A stretch of 64,000 bases of DNA from Denitratimonas sp037478135 (GTDB lineage Bacteria > Pseudomonadota > Gammaproteobacteria > Xanthomonadales > Xanthomonadaceae), in assembly GCF_037478135.1 (NCBI RefSeq), contig NZ_JBBHDV010000003.1:264054-328053 (forward strand), given 5' to 3'. The notes beneath the pieces are model-generated. The model worked only from the letters and a program-made list of their open reading frames with translations, did not search any database and had not been told where the DNA came from. Below, piece after piece: positions 33,649 to 41,669 of this stretch. Within the stretch, counting starts at the first letter, position 1. The number at the start of each line of letters is the position of its first letter. The translations under genes were made by a program, and so were the position numbers.

Positions 33649-34147
33649 GCCCGTGATGCGCCGCTGCGGTGTCTTCGGCATTCTGGGGTTCGCACAGCGA
33701 GCAGCCTTCGCTCCAGATGCTGTCGCCGTCCTCGTAGTGTTCCTGCTTCCAGATCGGGCTGGTGTGCTTGACCGCTTCGATCACCTGGCGGCAGGCGCGG
33801 AAGGCTTCGTCGCGGTGCGGCGTGCCGGCGGCGATCACCACCGCCAGATCACCGACCGCCAGCCGACCCTTGGCATGGGCGATGTAGAGCTTGAGCTGCG
33901 GGCCGAACTCGGCCTGCACCTGCTCGGCAATCGCGCGGAAGCCGGCCAGCGCCAGCGGCTCGAACATGTCGTAGCTGATGCCGGTGACGACCTTGCCGTG
34001 ATTGAGGTTGCGTATCCGTCCGATGAACATGTCGATGCCGCCAAAACCCGGATCGGAGACGAATTCGATGGCCGCCGCCGGATCAAGTTTTCCCTGCGCC
34101 GCATCGACCACCGCGCAATGATGTGTGGATTGTCCGGACATGCTCAT
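33635..34147 (-). CDS. moaE: Molybdopterin synthase catalytic subunit
   Basis: Large subunit of molybdopterin synthase, adding two sulfurs to cyclic pyranopterin monophosphate. FIGRIRNLNHGKVVTGISYD, LKLYIAHAKGRLAVGDLAVV, AAGTPHRDEAFRACRQVIEAVK and TSPIWKQEHYEDG are the conserved segments, with the catalytic Lys residues in the last two. The 170-residue protein has a His-rich tail (AAAHHGHEHH), which may bind metal. The ATG at 34147 overlaps the moaD stop (ATGA), which fixes the start. Confidence 0.95.
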   Translation of the reverse strand: MSMSGQSTHHCAVVDAAQGKLDPAAAIEFVSDPGFGGIDMFIGRIRNLNHGKVVTGISYDMFEPLALAGFRAIAEQVQAEFGPQLKLYIAHAKGRLAVGDLAVVIAAGTPHRDEAFRACRQVIEAVKHTSPIWKQEHYEDGDSIWSEGCSLCEPQNAEDTAAAHHGHEHH

Positions 34148-34404
34148 CCTCCGCTCACCGGCGGCAGCACTGCCATGCGGCCATCGGCCGGCAATAGTTC
34201 GTTGTCGCGCAGCACGGTGGTTTCGCTGGCGAACGCCGAACGCTGCAACAGGCCGGGACGGAACGCCGGCCAATGCGCCTGCGCATAGTCGAGCAGGGCG
34301 GCGCGCAGTTCGGCCACCCGTGCACCTTCGGGCAGCTCCAGCACCACCTGTGCGCCGGGCTCGTGGTCGCGGAATGCGCCGAACAGACTCACTTCAACCT
34401 TCAT
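34144..34404 (-). CDS. moaD: Molybdopterin synthase sulfur-carrier subunit
   Basis: Ubiquitin-like 86-residue protein that carries sulfur as a C-terminal thiocarboxylate to MoaE. It starts MKVEVSLFGAFRDHEPG and ends LPPVSGG, the Gly-Gly end activated by MoeB/ThiF-type enzymes. The loop DNELLPADGRMAVLPPVSGG is diagnostic. No moeB gene is seen in the window, so activation must come from elsewhere. The stop overlaps the moaE ATG; the start is 8 bases after the moeA stop. Confidence 0.94.
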   Translation of the reverse strand: MKVEVSLFGAFRDHEPGAQVVLELPEGARVAELRAALLDYAQAHWPAFRPGLLQRSAFASETTVLRDNELLPADGRMAVLPPVSGG

Positions 34405-34411
34405 CACGCCA

Positions 34412-35668
34412 TCACTCCAGCAACAGTTCCGGTTGCAGCCCTTGCAGGTGCCCGGTGGCATGGACTTCCACCAGCGCGCCCAGCGGCACTGCGCCGGCAT
34501 CCTCATCGATCGCCACCCAGGCATTGCTGCGCAGCAGCGGCGCGATCTTGAACGATTCCTGGCCGGACAATACCTGCGCCTGCAGCTGTCCCTGCCCGTC
34601 GCAGGTCAGGCGGGCCTTCAGGAACCGGCGCAGCGGCACCGGCTTGCCGGCCGGGGTGGTCAGCGGCACCCGCAATGGTTGCTCCGGCGCCAGCCCCAGC
34701 ATCCTGCGCAGCGCAGGTTCGACGAAAAACCGCAGCCCGACCGCACTGGAGGCCGGATTGCCGGGCAGTCCGAAATACAGCTGCCCACCGGGCAGCGTGG
34801 CGAACAGCAGCGGTTTGCCGGGCCGGATGCGTACCTTGTGGAAATGGATCCTAGCGCCCAGCGCGCGCAGGGTGTCGGGTACGAAATCGTAGCGACCCAT
34901 CGACACCGCGCCGGTGCTGACCAGCACTTCCGCACCCGCAGCCAGTGCCGCCTGCACGGCGGCCTTAAATTCCTGCGGCTCATCGCCGACCACCTGCTGC
35001 CACACCACGTCGGCACCGGCTGCGGCCAGTTGTGCGGCCAGCAACGGGCTGTTGCTTTCACGGATCTGGCCCGGTTGCAGCGCTTGTGCCGGATCAGTGA
35101 CCAGTTCGCGCCCGGTGTTGATCACGGCCACGCGGGGTTGCCGGACGACATCCACTGCCGCCACGCCCAGCGCGGCCAGCAGCGCCAGATGCGCGGCGCG
35201 CAGCATCTGGCCCGGTGCGGCCACCTGTTCCCCGCGCTGCACGTCTTCGCCGCGCTTGCGCAGGTGCTGGTCCGGCCTGACTTCGGCCTTCAGCCGGATC
35301 CGTTGTGCCTGGCCCTGCGCATCGTGTTGCAGCACGTCGACCTGTTCCACCGGCACGATCGTGTCCAGGCCGTCGGGCATCCGCGCGCCGGTCATGATTT
35401 CCCAGGCGCCATCGCCACCCCGCACCTGTCCATCGCCGGCGGCGCAGCTGCCTTCCACCGTGAATTCGGTACCGGCCGCCAGGGTTTGCGTGCCGGCGTA
35501 CAGTGCAAAGCCGTCCATCGCCGAGTTGGCGAAAGGCGGCAGGTCTTCGGGACTGAGTACGGCGCTGGCCAGAATCCGCCCGAGGCTGTCGGAGGCCGGA
35601 ATACGTTCGGCCGGCAGTGGCGTGCACTGGCCGACGATGGTGTCCAGCGCCTGGAAGTAGGCGGTCAT
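34412..35668 (-). CDS. moeA: Molybdopterin molybdenumtransferase
   Basis: Inserts molybdate into adenylylated molybdopterin. The 418-residue protein has SLGRILASAVLSPEDLPPF, NSAMDGFAL, GDGAWEIMTGARMPDGLDTIVP, RKRGEDVQRGEQV, VAVINTGRELV, VSTGAVSMGRYDFV and KPLLFATLPGGQLYFGLPGNPASS in the order of MoeA domains III, II, I and IV. The ATG at 35668 overlaps the moaCB stop. The upstream frame runs on but is not MoeA. Confidence 0.95.
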   Translation of the reverse strand: MTAYFQALDTIVGQCTPLPAERIPASDSLGRILASAVLSPEDLPPFANSAMDGFALYAGTQTLAAGTEFTVEGSCAAGDGQVRGGDGAWEIMTGARMPDGLDTIVPVEQVDVLQHDAQGQAQRIRLKAEVRPDQHLRKRGEDVQRGEQVAAPGQMLRAAHLALLAALGVAAVDVVRQPRVAVINTGRELVTDPAQALQPGQIRESNSPLLAAQLAAAGADVVWQQVVGDEPQEFKAAVQAALAAGAEVLVSTGAVSMGRYDFVPDTLRALGARIHFHKVRIRPGKPLLFATLPGGQLYFGLPGNPASSAVGLRFFVEPALRRMLGLAPEQPLRVPLTTPAGKPVPLRRFLKARLTCDGQGQLQAQVLSGQESFKIAPLLRSNAWVAIDEDAGAVPLGALVEVHATGHLQGLQPELLLE

Positions 35669-36660
35669 GGGTGCGGCTTTCCGTCGATCATCGCCAGCGC
35701 GTGCGCCAGTACCGGGGCCAGGATGTTCATGCTTTGGCTGGCGGCACGTGGGCTGCCGGGCAGCGCCAGTACCAGCATGTCGTCCACCAGCACCGCTTCG
35801 GCCCGGCTCAGCCAGGCCAGCGGCGTATGCAGGGCGCTTTGGCTGCGGATCATTTCCGCCAGGCCATCGACCCGGCGCGTGGCGACCTGGCGCAGCGCTT
35901 CGGGGGTCTGGTCGTGCGCGCCAAGGCCGGTGCCGCCGGTACACAGGCACAGACGCACGCCGCCGGCGGCCAGTGCCCGCAGCCTTGTTGCCAGTGGCTC
36001 GATGCCGTCGGGCAGCACGTCGGTTTCACGCAGTTCGGCGCCGAGCGCGCGCAGGCCGTCGTGCAGTACCGGCCCGGAGCGGTCTTCGTATTCGCCGTGG
36101 CTGGCGCGGTCGCTGAGGGTGAGCACCGCGCAGGGCACGCCGTCCAGGCGTTCCGGCCCGCGCGGGCGGTAATGCGCGCGTTCGGCATCGCTCATGCCGT
36201 CGGGATGGAGCCACAGGCCGCTCTTGCCGCCTTCCTTGAACAGCAGCCGGATGCCGCTGATCGTCAGTGCCGGTTCCACCGGTTTGCTCAGGTCGTACAG
36301 CGTCAGCAGCGCAGCGTTGGCGCCCGCCAGGGCTTCCATCTCCACCCCGGTGCGGGCCTCGGTGGCGCATTCGCAATAGACCCGGATGGCATGGCGTTCG
36401 GGAATCGGCTCGCAGCGCACGCGCACCAGCTCCAGCGGCAGCGGATGGCACAGCGGCATCAGCGCCGAGGCCTGTTTGGCGCCCTGAAGGCCGGCGATTT
36501 CGGCCATGACCAGCGCATCGCCCTTGGGCAGCCGGCGCTCGACGATCATCGGCCAGGCCAGCGGCCCGGCCAGCAGTTCGCCCACCGCCACCGCGCGCCG
36601 GCGCGTGGGCCGTTTGCTGCGGATGTCGGCCATGTGGAAGGCGGCAGGTTCCGTGCTCAT
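35665..36660 (-). CDS. moaCB: Fused MoaC-MoaB/MogA bifunctional Moco synthesis protein
   Basis: Two enzymes in one chain of 331 residues. The N-terminal half (about 1-155) is MoaC, cyclic pyranopterin monophosphate synthase: KGDALVMAEIAGLQGAKQAS, LMPLCHPLPLE and GVEMEALAGANAALLTLYDL. The C-terminal half (about 170-331) is a MogA/MoaB-type molybdopterin adenylyltransferase: AVLTLSDRASHGEYEDRSGP, LCTGGTGLGAHDQTPEAL and LVLALPGSPRAASQSMN. I favour the ATG at 36660, 12 bases after GGAGG; the ATG at 36672 overlaps the moaA stop but has the GGAGG directly against it. The stop overlaps the moeA start. Such fusions exist in other bacteria. Confidence 0.93.
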   Translation of the reverse strand: MSTEPAAFHMADIRSKRPTRRRAVAVGELLAGPLAWPMIVERRLPKGDALVMAEIAGLQGAKQASALMPLCHPLPLELVRVRCEPIPERHAIRVYCECATEARTGVEMEALAGANAALLTLYDLSKPVEPALTISGIRLLFKEGGKSGLWLHPDGMSDAERAHYRPRGPERLDGVPCAVLTLSDRASHGEYEDRSGPVLHDGLRALGAELRETDVLPDGIEPLATRLRALAAGGVRLCLCTGGTGLGAHDQTPEALRQVATRRVDGLAEMIRSQSALHTPLAWLSRAEAVLVDDMLVLALPGSPRAASQSMNILAPVLAHALAMIDGKPHP

Positions 36661-36668
36661 GGGGTGAT

Positions 36669-37652
36669 TCATCCTCCGATCGATGCCAGGTGCGGGGTCA
36701 GGCCGGTATCGCCCTGATGCAGGCCGTGGCCGGCGGCCTTGAGGCCGAGTTGGGTGGCGATGCGTGCGGTCAGTTCGTCGTGGCTGTCGTCGGACTGGAG
36801 CAGCGGTCGCAGCGGGGTGCCGAAATTGCCGAACAGGCACAGCCTCAGATCACCGCGCGCAGTGACCCGCAAGCGGTTGCAGCCGGTGCAGAAATCGCGC
36901 GAATAGGGCGCGATGATGCCGATCCGGCCGCGATAGTCCGGGTGGGTGTATTCGCGCGCCGGACCGGCATCGGGCGCGCGTTCGCGCAGCACCCAGCCGC
37001 TGTCGAGCAGTTGCTGTTCCAGCGCTTCGGTACGCACATGGTGGCGGGCGAAGAACTCGGCGTTGTCGCCGGTCTGCATCAGCTCGATGAAGCGTATCGC
37101 GGTGTCGCGCTCGCGCAGGTAGTCGAACCAGCCCGGCAACTCGTCGTCGTTGACGCCGCGCATCAGCACCGCATTGAGCTTGACCGAATCGAAACCCAGC
37201 GTCAGCGCGCGCTCCACGCCCTGGAACACCTTGTCGAACAGCATGTGCCCGGTGATGGCGTGGAAACGGTCGGCATCAAGCGAATCCAGGCTCACATTGA
37301 GTGCGGTCAGGCCCGCCGCCCGCCAGGTTTCGACCGTGTCCAGCAGCTTCCAGCCGTTGCTGGTGAGCGCGATCTTTTCGATACCGGGCGTGGCCGCTGC
37401 GGTCTCGATGATCGATGGCAGATCCTTGCGCACGCTGGGTTCGCCGCCGGTCAGGCGCACCTTGCGCATGCCCAGCGCGGCGAAGGCGCGCAACAGCCGG
37501 GCGATCTCGTCCTGCTCCAGAAAGCGCGGCCGGCCATCGGCGGCATAGCCGTTGGGCAGGCAATAGCTGCACCGGTAGTTGCAGACCTCGGTCAGCGACA
37601 GGCGCAGATAGGGGAAGCGCCGCCCGAAGGCATCGACCAGTTGTGCGCTCAT
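36669..37652 (-). CDS. moaA: GTP 3',8-cyclase (radical SAM)
   Basis: First enzyme of Moco synthesis, converting GTP to 3',8-cyclo-GTP. The radical-SAM [4Fe-4S] motif is CNYRCSYC (about 24-31). The second cluster is FCTGCNRLRVTARGDLRLCLFG near the C-terminus, and the chain of 327 residues ends in Gly-Gly, needed for activity. LTGGEPSVRKDL and NVSLDSLD are conserved. It opens the Moco operon. The leader (37653-37760) shows no Moco-riboswitch fold that I can recognise. Confidence 0.95.
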   Translation of the reverse strand: MSAQLVDAFGRRFPYLRLSLTEVCNYRCSYCLPNGYAADGRPRFLEQDEIARLLRAFAALGMRKVRLTGGEPSVRKDLPSIIETAAATPGIEKIALTSNGWKLLDTVETWRAAGLTALNVSLDSLDADRFHAITGHMLFDKVFQGVERALTLGFDSVKLNAVLMRGVNDDELPGWFDYLRERDTAIRFIELMQTGDNAEFFARHHVRTEALEQQLLDSGWVLRERAPDAGPAREYTHPDYRGRIGIIAPYSRDFCTGCNRLRVTARGDLRLCLFGNFGTPLRPLLQSDDSHDELTARIATQLGLKAAGHGLHQGDTGLTPHLASIGG

Positions 37653-38009
37653 GACGGCCGCTGCCTGTCACGGGAAACGGTTTCACCGGAAGCGATGATC
37701 CGGAACAGGCGCGGATGGAGTGGGGCTTCGACCGGTCGGGTGTCCATTGCCTGATTGTCGCATCAATACATGCAGGTGGCCGCTGGACGAGGCCCGCACT
37801 TCAGTTGCGGGTGGCTTTCAGCCTGTTCTTGTGCAGGTGTTGCGCCCGGTGGCGATGCGGTGACAGCGGACCAGTGCCGGTCGCAGGCGCATGCGGTCGC
37901 CAGCCTACAATCTCATCTGGTGAGACAACCGGCACGGATACTGCCGTCCTGATCGCGCCATGCACCCTCCGGCCCGTACCAGCCGCACCACCACATAGGG
38001 GATGAAGTA
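37653..38009. other. Divergent promoter region moaA / recC
   Basis: About 357 bases between two divergent operons. The only strong element I see is the palindrome at 37910-37926 near recC. Confidence 0.45.
37910..37926. promoter_or_regulatory. Palindromic operator upstream of recC
   Basis: ATCTCATCTGGTGAGAC, with TCTCA and TGAGA arms, about 85 bases upstream of the recC start. It differs from the umuD site only in one outer base and the spacer. I infer that recCBD shares a regulator with umuDC. Confidence 0.5.
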
Positions 38010-41000
38010 TTGGATACCGATGCCACCGTCACCGGCCTGACCCTGCTGCGGGCCAGCCGTCTGGAATCGCTGCTGGAACCGTTGCAGGTGCTGCTGCACG
38101 AAACCCGGCCGCAGAATCCGCTCGTGCCGCAGACCGTGGTGGCGGCGCATCCGGGCATGAAGCAGTGGTTGACCGGCGCGCTGGCGCGCAAGGTCGGCAG
38201 CGGCCGCATCGTCGCCAATCTCGATGTGCTGCTGCCCAGCAGCTGGCTGGATGGCTTGTCGCGGCAATTGCTGGGCGAACGTGCGGTGGCATTGCCGCAG
38301 TACCGGCGCGGACACCTGCGCTGGACTCTGCACCACATGCTCGGCCGGCCTGAAGCACACGGCATCGCCGATACGCGCGTGCTGGCCTATCTGCAAGGCG
38401 GCAGCAGTACGGACGAACGGGCACTGCGGCGTTTCCAGCTCGCGGACCGGCTGGCGCGGGTGTTTTCACAATATCTGGTCTACCGCGGCGACTGGCTCGA
38501 TGCCTGGGAAGCCGGCAAGCCGCTTTTCGCGACGGCGCAGGTTTCCGATGACGCATTGCGCGATCTGGAACGCGCCTGCCTTGCGCCATTGTGGAAGGCC
38601 ATCGTCGGCCGGCTCGGCGAACATCGCGGCCGTCTCGTCGGTGAGCTGGCGACGAAGCTGGCGGCACCGGATGTCGCGCTGCCGCCGCTGCACGTGTTCG
38701 GGCTGGCGCACCTGCCGCCGGCGGAACTGTCGGTATTGCGGATGTATGCGCGCAGCGCGGCGGTGTTCCTGTATGTGCCCGATCCCTGCCGCGAATACTG
38801 GGGCGGCCTGTATCGCGCCCAGCGGGAAGGACAGTGGCAGTTGCCGGAAACGTCCAAGTGGCAGGACTTCACCGCCACCGAGCGCGCCCGGCTGGAAGAC
38901 CCGGACGCGCTCGACTGGCACGAGCAGGGCCACCCGCTGCTGGCGCGCTGGGGCCGCATGGGCCAGCACTTTTTTGCAGCGCTGGTCGAAGGTGAACTGC
39001 GCGAGGACATCCGCCACTGGCAGGACGAGGCCGGCACGCCGCCGGAAAACCGCCTGCAACGGCTGCAATACAGCATCCGCCAGTTGCAGCCCGAACTGAT
39101 GGCCGAAGACGTGACGGACACGTCCGTCAGCCGCGATCCCAGCCTGCGCGTACACGCCTGCCATACCCGCCAGCGCGAACTGGAAGTGCTGCGCGATGCG
39201 CTGCTGGATGCGATCGAACACGAAGGCGTGCGCGCCGGCGACATCGTGGTGATGGCGCCGGACATCCAGGCCTATCTGCCACTGATCCCGGCCGTGTTCG
39301 GCGAACCGGGTTCGGCCCGCGAACGTCTGCTGCCGTATCACCTGGCCGATGTGCCGGTGGCGCGCAGCCACCCGTCGTTCACCGTGTTCACCACCTTGCT
39401 GGGGATCGGCGCAGCACGCATCACCGCACCGGAAGTGGTCGATCTGCTGGCCGTGGACGAGGTGCGCCGCGCGCTGTCGCTGGATGCCGATGCGGCCGAC
39501 ACGCTGGTCGAATGGCTCGGCAACAGCCGCGTCGCGTGGGCGCTGGATGGTGCGCACAAGGGCGCGCTGTCGCTGCCGGCGCGGCCCGAATTCAGTTTCG
39601 CGTGGGCGCTGGACCGGATGCTGGCCGGTTATCTGATGGCCGATGTGCCGGGCGCGGAAGACCCCGACGCGGTGCAGCTTCCCGATGGCACCCAACTACT
39701 GCCGATGGGCGGCATCGAAGGCCCCGGCGCGGCCGCACTCGGCAGCCTCGACCATCTGCTGCGCCAGTTGCAGGCCTGGCGCGATCTGGCCCAGGTCGAA
39801 CAGTCCGCCGCCGACTGGTCGCGGCTGCTGCGCGAACGCGTGGATGCGCTGATGCGGATCGACCCCACCGATACCGATGCACGCGCCGCGCTGTCGGTGA
39901 TCCACCGCGCCATCGCCAATCTCGCAGGCGAACCGGCGGTCAACGACGAGCAGCCGCTGCTGCGCCTTGCGGTGGTGCGCGAGCTGTTGCAGGAAGCCCT
40001 CGCCGGCGCGCCGGAACACCAGCGCTTCCTGATGGGTGGTGTGACCTTCTGCGGCATGGTGCCGCAGCGCGCGATCCCGTTCGACGTGGTCTGCGTGCTG
40101 GGTCTGGACGAAGGCGCGTTTCCGCGCCGGCCTTCCGATGGCGGCATCGACCTGATGGCGCGCATCCGCCGGGTCGGTGATCGTGACGTGCCCGGCGATG
40201 ACCGCTATCTGTTCCTGGAAACCGTGATGTCGGCGCGCAAGCGCCTGCACCTGTCCTTCCTTGGCCAGGGCGTGCGCGACGGCAAACCGCGCAATCCGGC
40301 CGCGCCGCTGGCCGAACTTCTGGCCGAACTGGAACACCATGCCGGCATCACGCCCGGCGACGAGGACGCGCTGCGGCCATGGATCGTGCGGCATCCGCTG
40401 CAACCTTTCGATGCGCGCTATTTCGATGCCGGCCAGCCGGCGCTGTACTCGTATTCGCAGGCGTTCGGCGGCATGTGGGGCGCAGGTGACAAATCGCTGC
40501 CGGGCCTGCGCGAAGCGCCGCTGCCATTGCACGAGCCGCTGCCCGATCCGGTGCCGCTGCGCGCGCTGGAAAACCATTTCCGCGATCCGGCCAGAGCGCT
40601 GCTGCGGGATCATCTGCGCCTGTCGCTGGATGCCCTCGACGGCAACGTGCGCCTGCCCGAGGATGAGCCGAAGGATGGCATTTCGGCCATCCACACGGTC
40701 GCGCGCCGGGTCTTTTTGCAGCATGTGCTGCCGCGCAAATGTGCCGACCCGGACTGGGTGTGGGACGGATTGCCGCCGGCGTGGGTCGCGCATGGCGGCG
40801 TGCTGCCGCTGGGTGAGGCCGGACAAGTGCAATGGGCCGCCGAGGCCGAGGCGGTGCAGGCGCTGTGGGCGCAGGCACAGGAAAGCCGACGCTTTGCCGT
40901 GTCCTCGGCTACTGCCGCGCAGACGCTGCGGGTGGATGTGGCCCTGCGGTTGCCGGGCGAGGATGACGAAGACGGGCAGGGCGATGCACCGCAACGCATC

Positions 41001-41669
41001 AGCGGCCAGGTGCGCAATGTGTTTCCGATGCCTGAGGGCGGCGGCGTGCAGCTGGTGTTCGCCTATCCCAAATCCGGCGATGAAAAAACCCGGCTGAAGA
41101 GTGCCGGCGATCTGGACTTCAAGGACCGGATTCCCGCCTTTCTGCACTGGGCGCTGCTGCGCCTGCATTACGCGCAGAACGCAATGCCGGTGCGCCTGAC
41201 GATGCTGGCCGAGGGCGAGCCCGATCTGGCGCAGCGCATCAATGCCTGGGATGAACACTACTGCCAGGCCGATGCGCCGGCCCGCGCCGCATTGCAGGCC
41301 GAACTGCGCCGCCGCCTGCGCGGACTGGTCCGCTGCTGGGATATCGCGCGGCAGGGCGGCTCGTATTTCCATCCAAAAGCCGGCTGGAGTGCGGTCAACG
41401 CGAAAAACGAGGAGGCGATTGCATCGGCGGTACGCAGTGTCTGGGTCAGGGATTTTGGCGGCGTGGGCGAACGCGATTACGCCCCCGGCTACGCCGCGAT
41501 GCTGGAAGGCGATCTGGTCTTCGGCGATGCCGACAGCGATGCCGAAGGAAAGGCGCTGGCAGCGCTGGCGCATGAAGCCCGCACCATCAATGAACTGATC
41601 CGGCTGGATACGTTTCTGCCGCCACAGCATGACGATCCGGACACCAACACGCAGGAGGCCAAGGCATGA
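38010..41669 (+). CDS. recC: Exonuclease V subunit RecC
   Basis: Subunit of RecBCD that splits the strands and scans for Chi. The 1219-residue protein follows RecC in order: RLESLLEPLQVLL, NPLVPQTVVAAHPGMKQWL, SGRIVANLDVLLPSSWLDGL, VFGLAHLPPAELSVL and a long inactive helicase-like core. LGLDEGAFPRRPSDGGIDLM and FLETVMSARKRLHLSFLGQ (near the middle) are typical. RecC proteins have degenerate helicase and nuclease motifs, as seen here. The start is a TTG at 38010: AGGGG lies 8 bases upstream and no in-frame ATG fits. The stop overlaps the recB ATG (ATGA). Chi specificity in this lineage cannot be read from the sequence. Confidence 0.95.
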   Translation: MDTDATVTGLTLLRASRLESLLEPLQVLLHETRPQNPLVPQTVVAAHPGMKQWLTGALARKVGSGRIVANLDVLLPSSWLDGLSRQLLGERAVALPQYRRGHLRWTLHHMLGRPEAHGIADTRVLAYLQGGSSTDERALRRFQLADRLARVFSQYLVYRGDWLDAWEAGKPLFATAQVSDDALRDLERACLAPLWKAIVGRLGEHRGRLVGELATKLAAPDVALPPLHVFGLAHLPPAELSVLRMYARSAAVFLYVPDPCREYWGGLYRAQREGQWQLPETSKWQDFTATERARLEDPDALDWHEQGHPLLARWGRMGQHFFAALVEGELREDIRHWQDEAGTPPENRLQRLQYSIRQLQPELMAEDVTDTSVSRDPSLRVHACHTRQRELEVLRDALLDAIEHEGVRAGDIVVMAPDIQAYLPLIPAVFGEPGSARERLLPYHLADVPVARSHPSFTVFTTLLGIGAARITAPEVVDLLAVDEVRRALSLDADAADTLVEWLGNSRVAWALDGAHKGALSLPARPEFSFAWALDRMLAGYLMADVPGAEDPDAVQLPDGTQLLPMGGIEGPGAAALGSLDHLLRQLQAWRDLAQVEQSAADWSRLLRERVDALMRIDPTDTDARAALSVIHRAIANLAGEPAVNDEQPLLRLAVVRELLQEALAGAPEHQRFLMGGVTFCGMVPQRAIPFDVVCVLGLDEGAFPRRPSDGGIDLMARIRRVGDRDVPGDDRYLFLETVMSARKRLHLSFLGQGVRDGKPRNPAAPLAELLAELEHHAGITPGDEDALRPWIVRHPLQPFDARYFDAGQPALYSYSQAFGGMWGAGDKSLPGLREAPLPLHEPLPDPVPLRALENHFRDPARALLRDHLRLSLDALDGNVRLPEDEPKDGISAIHTVARRVFLQHVLPRKCADPDWVWDGLPPAWVAHGGVLPLGEAGQVQWAAEAEAVQALWAQAQESRRFAVSSATAAQTLRVDVALRLPGEDDEDGQGDAPQRISGQVRNVFPMPEGGGVQLVFAYPKSGDEKTRLKSAGDLDFKDRIPAFLHWALLRLHYAQNAMPVRLTMLAEGEPDLAQRINAWDEHYCQADAPARAALQAELRRRLRGLVRCWDIARQGGSYFHPKAGWSAVNAKNEEAIASAVRSVWVRDFGGVGERDYAPGYAAMLEGDLVFGDADSDAEGKALAALAHEARTINELIRLDTFLPPQHDDPDTNTQEAKA

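Noticed and set aside
37653..37760. Moco riboswitch upstream of moaA.
   Set aside because: I could not find the conserved core stems by eye; a covariance-model search with the Moco RNA motif would settle it.
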